DNA from: CAZCWX01 sp964502465
Lineage (GTDB): Bacteria > Desulfobacterota > Binatia > Bin18
Length of the DNA stretch: 12,037 nt
NCBI GenBank assembly: GCA_964502465.1
Contig: CAZCWX010000068.1
Span: 1-12,037 of the forward strand
Direction: 5' to 3'
The notes under the pieces are model-generated. The model was not told where the DNA came from. It did not search any database and was given only the letters and a program-made list of their open reading frames with translations. Positions 6,204 through 12,037 of this stretch are shown one piece after another; position 1 is the stretch's first letter; every line of letters begins with the position of its first letter. The translations under genes were made by a program, and so were the position numbers.

Positions 6204-7670
6204 GTGAACACGCAACACGTTGTAAAGAAACCCTCAATATCTTTGACCGCACTCCGGCAGACCCTCCACCGGGGGGGTCTCTTGCGACTCGTGCTCTCTG
6301 TGCTCGTGCTCTGCCTGGTCGATGCCAACAACGCCTCTGCCCTCAAGGGAGTCGGTAGCTTCGACCCAAGTTCCCCAGGAAAAATCGGCCCGGTTGGGCC
6401 GCAGTATGCCCCCGTCGTCAACGCTCCTCAAGGTTTCCTCATCAGTGGTCGAGGAGCAACCCAAGTCTCGCTCAGGTGGCGGAACAAAGGCGCACCGCAG
6501 ACGCGCATCAGTCGAAGCGTAAACGGTGGGCAGTGGACGACCATCCAAACCTACGGTGAGCTCCCGGTCGATACGTACATCGACTTTCAAGATCTAAACG
6601 CAACCACCAACGCGGAGAATTGCTATGTCGTCACCGTTACTGACGGGGCCAATAGCTGGTCGGCATTATCGACACCGGTGCGCTGTGCTTTCACGCGCGA
6701 CGGACGGGACTTATCAGTCCACCGTCTTCAGCTTCGTCTTCGTGTTCCCAACATCTCTGGCGCAGCTACTGATGATGACGTTGAGGTCCGCTTGCAGTCA
6801 CCTTCCTGGTTGGTGCCGTCAGTGACGAACTGGAGTCCTGCAGGCAATAGTACGTGGATCGACTCCACTAACGATGATTTCGAGCGCGGATCGAACCGCA
6901 CCTATGAATTGATGCTCACCAACATCTCACAAGTCTCGGATATCACTATGATCACCATCGCCAAGGATACCGGTACTGACCACCTGTGCATCGCTGAAAT
7001 AGAACTACTCATCGACGGCCAGCCGGCCCACCAACAAACATTCGACAATGACGCAGCGACGTGCGCGTGGGTGACGCCTGGCAGCCCACTATCTGTAGGT
7101 TTCAATGAGCTGCGTGCATCCTCCCTGTGGAACACTCTGAGCCTTCCCCTATTCCTCGGCATCGACGGCGCATGGTTGCGCTCGAAGATTGAAGCGACCT
7201 TCGCCCATGAGCTGCACGGCAGCACAGGCGAGCTGCGCAACGGCGGCACGACCACCTCGCAACGCATCAGCGAGAGCAGGCTTCATGTAACGGTGCCGAT
7301 CGTTGTGCACGACGTGCGGTGGGGCCCTGTTTACCTTGGTGATGTGAACAGCACGGTGTACTTCGATCTCGTGCTAACGCCGACGGTTGATAACCAAGGG
7401 AACCCTGTAACAGTAATCTCAATCGAGAACGAAGACGCCGATAGCTTCGATATCCTCGCAGTGTTTTTCCCCGTCTTTGTGGCACCGGTCCTCTACGGGG
7501 TATCGACTGAGATTGAGGACCAAGTAGCGGGCTTTGATTCCATTATTCTCGACTCATCACCGCTCCCCGGCACCCACGTCTGCTTCACGCCGGATGCCGG
7601 TATCGGCCTTTGTCCTGGCAGTAGTCCTCGGCGGGTAGAACGCGCCCCTGTCGCATCCTCGCTAAAGTAG
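6204..7670 (+). CDS. Exported multidomain protein: FN3-like + PLAT-like + uncharacterised C-terminal domain
   Basis: 488 residues, starting at GTG 6204 behind an almost ideal AAGGAGA (6190-6196). A long n-region with R19, R23 and R28 precedes a hydrophobic stretch (about 26-40) and a likely signal peptidase site after A44-S45-A46. Residues about 72-160 look like a fibronectin-III-type beta-sandwich (APQGFLISGRGATQVSLRW ... ENCYVVTVTDG). Residues about 172-285 resemble a PLAT/LH2-type sandwich: DDVEVRL, a loop, then NDDFERGSNRTYEL, ISQVSDITMITIAKD, and DHLCIAEIELLIDGQPA. Such modules mediate binding to lipid, protein or carbohydrate. Residues about 300-475 are unfamiliar: beta-rich, with a hydrophobic segment (ILAVFFPVFVAPVLYGV, about 417-433) and a final cysteine pair (C460, C470). 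No catalytic motif is visible. With the preceding small cysteine-rich protein it may form an exported pair. Whether it stays in the periplasm, the outer membrane or outside is unknown. Confidence 0.75.
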   Translation: MNTQHVVKKPSISLTALRQTLHRGGLLRLVLSVLVLCLVDANNASALKGVGSFDPSSPGKIGPVGPQYAPVVNAPQGFLISGRGATQVSLRWRNKGAPQTRISRSVNGGQWTTIQTYGELPVDTYIDFQDLNATTNAENCYVVTVTDGANSWSALSTPVRCAFTRDGRDLSVHRLQLRLRVPNISGAATDDDVEVRLQSPSWLVPSVTNWSPAGNSTWIDSTNDDFERGSNRTYELMLTNISQVSDITMITIAKDTGTDHLCIAEIELLIDGQPAHQQTFDNDAATCAWVTPGSPLSVGFNELRASSLWNTLSLPLFLGIDGAWLRSKIEATFAHELHGSTGELRNGGTTTSQRISESRLHVTVPIVVHDVRWGPVYLGDVNSTVYFDLVLTPTVDNQGNPVTVISIENEDADSFDILAVFFPVFVAPVLYGVSTEIEDQVAGFDSIILDSSPLPGTHVCFTPDAGIGLCPGSSPRRVERAPVASSLK

Positions 7671-7703
7671 CCTGTTGGGAGCATACAGGACAGCCGCCCA
7701 TTC

Positions 7704-7745
7704 CCCTCGACTGAATGCCCACCTGTACGAGGACTCAGTCGGGGG
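7704..7745. terminator. Strong hairpin downstream of the exported-protein gene
   Basis: CCCTCGACTGA (7704-7714) pairs with TCAGTCGGGGG (7735-7745) over 11 bp including one G-T pair, with a 20-nt loop that can itself fold. It begins 33 bp after the stop codon at 7668-7670. There is no T-run, so it would act as an RNA-stabilising or weak terminator structure rather than a canonical terminator. Confidence 0.4.
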
Positions 7746-7842
7746 AGGGCGTGAAGATACGCGCACCATACGAGCCCCCGGACATATTGATATACCGCCC
7801 AGGGACACGAACTGCGCTTTTGTACTTCCCAAAGACAGGAGG

Positions 7843-7930
7843 TGTCATTCTGAACGGAGCAGAGCGGAGTGAAGAATCTCTTGGCTGGGGCAGCGGGGAA
7901 GAGAGATTCTTCGCTGCGCTCAGACTGACA
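7843..7930. repeat. Dispersed inverted repeat, TGTCATTCTGA...GAAGAATCTC family
   Basis: Left arm TGTCATTCTGAACGGAGC (7843-7860), a 10-nt insert, then GAAGAATCTC (7871-7880). The right arm (about 7902-7930) reads GAGATTCTTCGCTGCGCTCA then GACTGACA, the reverse complement of the left arm with a few mismatches. This is a common intergenic palindromic repeat (GTCATTCTGAGCGCAGCGAAGAATCTC) of unknown mobility, seen in several bacterial phyla. It occupies part of the 461-bp gene-free region 7671-8131. Confidence 0.75.
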
Positions 7931-8091
7931 GGCACAGCGCTATTTCTCACCGTGCAAAGTATAGCAAGTTGGTATCACTCGAGCCCTCTGAGCAGCCTGT
8001 TTTAATATAGGTCCGCCTTCTTCTCTCCTCTTCCACGTCAGCATCTCTTGCAAAATCAATTATTCCTTTCCCTTTTTACTTGTCGATGGTG

Positions 8092-8117
8092 AACGGCACA
8101 CCTGTGCCGTTGTTTTT
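8092..8117 (+). terminator. Intrinsic terminator immediately upstream of the STAND gene
   Basis: AACGGCAC (8092-8099) and GTGCCGTT (8104-8111) form a perfect 8-bp stem with an ACCU loop, followed by G and five T (8113-8117). This is a canonical Rho-independent terminator on the plus strand. It ends 14 bases before the ATG at 8132, leaving no room for a promoter between the two. It either insulates the gene from upstream transcription or acts as an attenuator in the gene's own leader. Confidence 0.75.
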
Positions 8118-8131
8118 CACGCCTCCTGGGT

Positions 8132-11100
8132 ATGTTCCTATCAACGATTGATCGACGCCCCACTCGCAAGAAGGGCAGGCACTGTCTCGGAGAGCTGCCG
8201 TTCGTCGGGCGGACGAGCGAACTTCAGCAAGCGATACGGATGCTCACGGATGCTGGCACGGGGTATGGGCAGGTTTTAGTGGTCAGCGGACCAGGCGGGA
8301 TCGGTAAAACCCGACTTGCCGAGGAGATCACAGTACATGCCCAGCGTCACGGGACGAAGGTTGCCATCGGTCGGTGCTGGCGAGACGGTGAAGCGCCGCC
8401 GCTGTGGCCCTGGCGCATGATGCTCCGCGAGCTAGACGCTCCCGAGAGCCTCCTTGCTGAACGTCAGCTGGAAGCGACTCACGAGCGGTTTGCGTGCTTC
8501 GTGGCCGTGCTCGATTATGTCCGAACTGTGTCCCGTGCGACTTCGTCCCTTCTCGTGCTTGACGACGTGCACATGGCGGACCCAGCGACGCTCCTGCTTG
8601 CACGTTTTCTCGCTCGCCAGCGGCGCGGATTGCGCTTATTGTTACTCCTGACACGCCGAGACGACACGGCTGACATGCCAGCTGAGGTGCGAGAAGTGCT
8701 GGTGGAGATTGAGCGTGACGCGGTAGAGCTTCCACTCGCCGGCTTGAGTGACAGTGAGATGCGTACATACCTGTCTGCCTGCGGCTGTTCCGCCCTGAGT
8801 CCAGAGCTCGTATGCACCGTCGGTACAATCACGAAGGGGAACCCGTTGCACCTCCGTAGCGTTGTCGGGCCCCACACGTTCGGCATAGAGGCAGTATTGA
8901 GAGGGTTGGAGCAGACCATCGCACGCATGATCGAGCAGCTTCATGGTCCAGACCGACGACTAGTCGGGCTCGCCGCACTGCTGGGTGTCGAAGTCTCTAT
9001 ATACGAGGTAGCCCGCGTAGCCGAGACTTTGCCCAGTGTGGTGGCCGCCTCGCTGCGACGCGCGGCAACCCTTGGGATCGTGGTCGAGCGACCAGGCGAT
9101 CGGGTCAGCTTTGTCCACGAACGGGTGCGGGATGCCGCCTTAACGTCCCTCGAACCAACTGAGTGTCTGGCTGCGCATGCACGAGCGGCAAGGGTGATGA
9201 CTGGATCTGCACCCGAATGTGTGCTGCGTCGGGCGCACCATGCATTTGCCGCTGCTCGCCGCTCAACCGAAGACACTGCTACTGCTGTACAGGCAGCCCG
9301 AGAGGCAGCGGTGGCGCTGCAAGCGGCTGATGGCTTCGAGCAGGCGGCAGGGCTCCTCCGCCAGGCTGTCGAACTGCACGAGGCTGCGGCGCTCACAGGA
9401 CCTTCGGCTACGCTCGTGGTCGAGTGGGCCGAGGCGGTCCTTGCCTGTGGACAGCTTGCTGAGGCCCGCCCCCTGTTTCACCGTGCGACACGCTTGGCGG
9501 AGGCCGAAGGGGCCCCGGTGGCCCTTGCGCGTGCGGCGCTCGGCCTTGGTGGCGTGTGGGTGCGAGAACACCGCCTGACAGAGGAAGCCGAGCGCGTCAG
9601 CGCGCTCCAACGCCGGGCGCTTGAGGCACTTCCCCATGACGCTACCGTACTGCGCACACGGCTCACCGTGCGTCTGGCCGCCGAGCAGGCGTACCGCGGC
9701 AAGCCAGTGACAGCGGTTGTCGAAGGGGTAGACGCAGCCCGGCGTACTGGCGATGCGCGGGCACTCGCTGAGGCACTGTCACTCTATCATCATGCACTCT
9801 TGACTCCGGAGCATGCTAGGTCCCGACTCGCGGTGGCGAATGAACTCATCACCGTGGCGTCAGTAGCTGGTGAGGGGTGTCTGTCGCTGATCGGTCTATG
9901 CTGGCGAGCGGCGGATTTGTTTTTGTCGGGCGATCCCTCTGCCAACGTCGCGCTGGCGGAACTCCGCCTCCGCGCCGACACGCTCCGCTGTCGCAGCATC
10001 CTCTTCATCGTGCGGGCAATGGAAGTGATGTTGGCGATCCGGGCCGGGCAGTTCCTGCAGGCGGAGCAGGCGGCAATTGCGTGCTACGAGCTTGGCTCAG
10101 AAGTAGGAGACGCCGACGCATTGGCATATTATGGCGCGCATCTGGCAGCAATCCGGGTGTTCCAAGGGCGCGAGGCCGAACTCGCTGATCTCGCGGCCTC
10201 GATTGCGACGTCTCCGACACTGACCGAGCGGGATCGTGCATTCGCCTCAGCAGCGGCATTGTTCACGCTGCGTAGTGGACACCCTCACCAGGCGCGTGCC
10301 GTACTGGAGGGCCTGAGGTGTGACGGACTTCATAGTATCACGCCCTCAAGTTCCTGGCTGCTCACCATGCTGGCTATCGTCGAGCTCGCTGCCGCGCTCA
10401 AGGATGACAGGAATGCCCAGGCAGCCTACAACGCGCTCTTGCCATACGCCGAGCTGCCGATCATGGCGTCACTCGCGATTGTCTGCTTCGGCTCGGTTCA
10501 CCGCCCGTTGGCCATCGCGGCCTTGACCTGTGGAAAGGTCGACCTCGCTATAGAACATCTTGTTGCCGCAGTAGCAGCAAACGAACGACTTGGCCACCGA
10601 CCAGCCGCGATCCAAGCGCGCGCTGAGCTGGCGTTAACGCTGCAACGAAGATCTCGTCCTGGCGATGGACAGCGTGGCCGGACGCTCATCGAGGAGGCGA
10701 TTACGGAAGCCACCGCGCTCGGAATGACGGGTTTGATCCCCCGATGGCGCGATGCTCTGACAGCAACAAACGAGGTGACCGTTGGAGCGGAGTGTCCTCT
10801 TGTGAGCGTGTCTTCAGCACCGCAGGGAGGGTGGCGTGTGGCTCTGGGTCATCACATCGCGACGGTCCCGGACTTGGTCGGCATGCGCTATCTCGCCCGG
10901 CTGGTCGCCGCGCCAAACCGGGACGTCCCCGCCTTGGCATTGGTCGTTGACCAAGGACCCTTGCCTCCCCTGACAGGCGGACAGGACGTGATGGATGCTG
11001 CCACTGTGACCGCGGTACGTGAGCGCATCCACACGCTTAGGCAGCAACCCCTGCTCGCGCCAGATGAACAGGACGAGCTCGACGCGCTCACGCATGAGTT

Positions 11101-11302
11101 CGTCCGAGCGAGCGGCCTGGCGGGCCGCAGTCGTGCATTTGCTGATGTACCCGAGCGAGCCCGAACCGCCGTCAGAAAGGCAGTGAAACGTGCCATCGAA
11201 CAAGTCTCAGCCGCAAATCCAGTGGTCGGGCAGTATCTGGCGGCACGGATTGAGACCGGAGTAGTCTGTCGCTACCGCATCGCAGGCCACGGAAGCAACT
11301 GA
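8132..11302 (+). CDS. Large STAND/AAA-type ATPase with helical repeats and conserved C-terminal domain
   Basis: 1056 residues from ATG 8132. No good ribosome binding site precedes it, but no other in-frame ATG, GTG or TTG lies between the upstream TGA (8090) and the conserved LPFVGR at residue 22, so the start is accepted. The N-terminal NTPase has Walker A GPGGIGKT (53-60), Walker B LLVLDDVHMAD (D144, D145) and a sensor-like LLLLLTRRD (about 169-177), as in AAA_16/MalT-like signal-transduction ATPases. Residues about 350-880 are alanine-rich helical repeats of TPR type, suited to protein or ligand sensing. The last about 155 residues (from 903: VALGHHIATVPDLVGMRYLARLV) form the C-terminal module found on many actinobacterial and Chloroflexota AAA proteins. 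It consists of a short beta start, a MRYLARLL helix, a charged helical segment, a GLxGRxR motif and a final TGxxCxYR. That module may be a winged-helix-like DNA-binding or interaction domain. There is no LuxR HTH and no cyclase domain. It probably acts as a cytoplasmic regulator; target unknown. Confidence 0.85.
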   Translation: MFLSTIDRRPTRKKGRHCLGELPFVGRTSELQQAIRMLTDAGTGYGQVLVVSGPGGIGKTRLAEEITVHAQRHGTKVAIGRCWRDGEAPPLWPWRMMLRELDAPESLLAERQLEATHERFACFVAVLDYVRTVSRATSSLLVLDDVHMADPATLLLARFLARQRRGLRLLLLLTRRDDTADMPAEVREVLVEIERDAVELPLAGLSDSEMRTYLSACGCSALSPELVCTVGTITKGNPLHLRSVVGPHTFGIEAVLRGLEQTIARMIEQLHGPDRRLVGLAALLGVEVSIYEVARVAETLPSVVAASLRRAATLGIVVERPGDRVSFVHERVRDAALTSLEPTECLAAHARAARVMTGSAPECVLRRAHHAFAAARRSTEDTATAVQAAREAAVALQAADGFEQAAGLLRQAVELHEAAALTGPSATLVVEWAEAVLACGQLAEARPLFHRATRLAEAEGAPVALARAALGLGGVWVREHRLTEEAERVSALQRRALEALPHDATVLRTRLTVRLAAEQAYRGKPVTAVVEGVDAARRTGDARALAEALSLYHHALLTPEHARSRLAVANELITVASVAGEGCLSLIGLCWRAADLFLSGDPSANVALAELRLRADTLRCRSILFIVRAMEVMLAIRAGQFLQAEQAAIACYELGSEVGDADALAYYGAHLAAIRVFQGREAELADLAASIATSPTLTERDRAFASAAALFTLRSGHPHQARAVLEGLRCDGLHSITPSSSWLLTMLAIVELAAALKDDRNAQAAYNALLPYAELPIMASLAIVCFGSVHRPLAIAALTCGKVDLAIEHLVAAVAANERLGHRPAAIQARAELALTLQRRSRPGDGQRGRTLIEEAITEATALGMTGLIPRWRDALTATNEVTVGAECPLVSVSSAPQGGWRVALGHHIATVPDLVGMRYLARLVAAPNRDVPALALVVDQGPLPPLTGGQDVMDAATVTAVRERIHTLRQQPLLAPDEQDELDALTHEFVRASGLAGRSRAFADVPERARTAVRKAVKRAIEQVSAANPVVGQYLAARIETGVVCRYRIAGHGSN

Positions 11303-11494
11303 ACCCGTGTGACCTCCAGGCAGTCTTACAGCAGCGCATTATCTTCGTGACATTGCCCACAAGGGGAGAGGGGACCCGAGAGCGGACTCTTCATACAGAT
11401 GGCATAAACTTGCAGTAATCAAACGGTCTCGACTATGCGTTCTCTCAGGTCTAAAGAGTAAGCTCAACGTATTGTGGCAGCGAGGAGGTCACAG

Positions 11495-11887
11495 ATGCCG
11501 AAACGTGAAACCATTATCCCCAAAGGTATGGAGAATATCTACCAACGATTTCGCTACTCTCCTGGTGTCAAGGTCGGGAATGTCTTATATATCGCAGGCC
11601 AGGTCGGTCGTGATGAGAATCTCAACGTGATTGAAGGCAAGGAAGCACAGTTCGTGCAGGCCTTCGAGAATGTGAAAAAAGTTCTCACCGCCGCCGGCGC
11701 TACGTTCGACGATGTGGTCGAGATGGTCACCTACCACACTGACATGCGCGACCTGCAGTTGTTCATGCAGGTCAAGGACCATTATTTCATCAACAGCTAT
11801 CCCACCTGGACGGGCATTGGTACCCCAGCGCTGGCGATGCCGGGGCTCCTCGTAGAAATCAAATGTACGGCGCTTCTACCAGATTGA
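11495..11887 (+). CDS. RidA/YjgF/UK114-superfamily protein, atypical (no catalytic Arg)
   Basis: 130 residues. ATG 11495 is chosen because GAGGAGGT (11482-11489) lies just upstream; a GTG at 11474 would add seven unneeded residues. The Rid fold is clear: YSPGVKVGNVLYIAGQVG (21-38), the helix QFVQAFENVKKVLTAAGAT, DDVVEMVTYHTDMRD, YPTWTGIGTPALAMPGLLVE and the final EIKCTALLPD. Classical RidA hydrolyses reactive enamine/imine intermediates from PLP-dependent dehydratases using an Arg (R105 in E. coli) near the last strands. By my alignment that position is around T106-G107 here, with no Arg nearby, so this belongs to a non-archetypal Rid subgroup often found with catabolic genes. A weak TTGCAG-N18-TATGCG promoter-like pair lies at 11410-11439. 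Confidence 0.9.
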   Translation: MPKRETIIPKGMENIYQRFRYSPGVKVGNVLYIAGQVGRDENLNVIEGKEAQFVQAFENVKKVLTAAGATFDDVVEMVTYHTDMRDLQLFMQVKDHYFINSYPTWTGIGTPALAMPGLLVEIKCTALLPD

Positions 11888-11892
11888 TAGCA

Positions 11893-11922
11893 AGGGAAAG
11901 AGAGAGAGAAAATGCTTTCCCT
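11893..11922. terminator. Hairpin after the RidA-like gene
   Basis: AGGGAAAG (11893-11900) pairs with CTTTCCCT (11915-11922) around a purine-rich 14-nt loop, starting 6 nt after the stop codon. There is no T-tract. It may limit read-through or protect the mRNA end. Confidence 0.35.
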
Positions 11923-11985
11923 CTCCAAGAAAGGCTATATGCACCATCTGTGAATGGTCCTGTTGTTCTTGTAAGGAGGGTTTTT

Positions 11986-12037
11986 ATGTCGACTCTGCCT
12001 AAGTTTTCTCAGTTACCGCTCGTCGACAATACGAGTG
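11986..12037 (+). CDS. Start of a gene cut off by the window end
   Basis: ATG 11986 follows a strong AAGGAGG (11973-11979) at a suitable spacing, and the frame stays open to the window edge (17 codons, MSTLPKFSQLPLVDNTS). The gene lies 98 bp after the RidA-like gene on the same strand and may be co-expressed with it, which would fit a catabolic enzyme partner. Seventeen residues are not enough to name a family. Confidence 0.6.
   Translation, partial: MSTLPKFSQLPLVDNTS

Noticed and set aside
7735..7950. Short open frames on both strands across the 7843-7930 repeat.
   Set aside because: Their sequence is translated inverted repeat (for example SLSAAKNLSS-type words) and not a real gene.
8328..9396. 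Long minus-strand open frames of 100-166 codons inside the STAND gene.
   Set aside because: They are antisense to a well-supported coding region, rich in Arg and Ser, and carry no recognisable domain. They are by-products of high-GC codon use.

Overview
The window looks like a chromosomal contig from an uncultured, moderately high-GC Gram-negative-type bacterium. By eye GC is in the mid-to-upper fifties. The gene mix suggests a soil, marine or symbiont lineage with a large genome: an S9 peptidase, a CE4 deacetylase, a RidA-type protein, a large STAND ATPase and secreted orphan proteins. The intergenic DNA is rich in dispersed palindromic repeats of a kind common in such lineages. No rRNA, tRNA, CRISPR array or intact transposase was seen, so the phylum is not determined.

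Positions 1-870 are a small accessory remnant. The tail of an unidentified gene is followed by a piece of a Gp49/HigB-like toxin, which runs in frame into an apparently intact HigA-like antitoxin. Next come a compact cloverleaf-like palindrome (592-662) and two copies of a 'GGCTCAGSAC'-type palindromic repeat. Positions 870-2927 (minus strand) hold an uncharacterised protein of a type met in mobile elements and, upstream of it, a CE4 polysaccharide deacetylase very similar to the PgdA/HP0310 type. The deacetylase is transcribed divergently from an S9 acyl-peptidase (3137-5089).

Positions 5090-5767 contain no supported gene but carry a nested inverted repeat with the ATTCCC-N8-GGGAAT core. Then come two exported proteins on the plus strand. 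One is a 107-residue, six-cysteine protein of the DUF6289 type. The other is a 488-residue protein with a fibronectin-III-like module, a PLAT-like module and an uncharacterised C-terminal region. A terminator-like hairpin lies between them. Positions 7671-8131 hold a hairpin, another repeat of the GTCATTCTGA...GAAGAATCTC family, and a convincing intrinsic terminator that ends only 14 bases before the next start codon.

Positions 8132-11302 encode a 1056-residue STAND/AAA ATPase with an N-terminal NTPase, an alpha-helical repeat region and a conserved C-terminal domain, but no obvious LuxR-type DNA-binding domain. Positions 11495-11887 encode a RidA-superfamily protein in which the Arg used by classical imine deaminases appears to be missing. 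A further gene begins at 11986 and runs out of the window.

Most of the genes look like independent units. The best candidate for something undescribed is the pair of exported proteins at 5768-7670, followed by the orphan STAND protein with its terminator-bearing leader. No complete defence system or biosynthetic cluster can be supported here.
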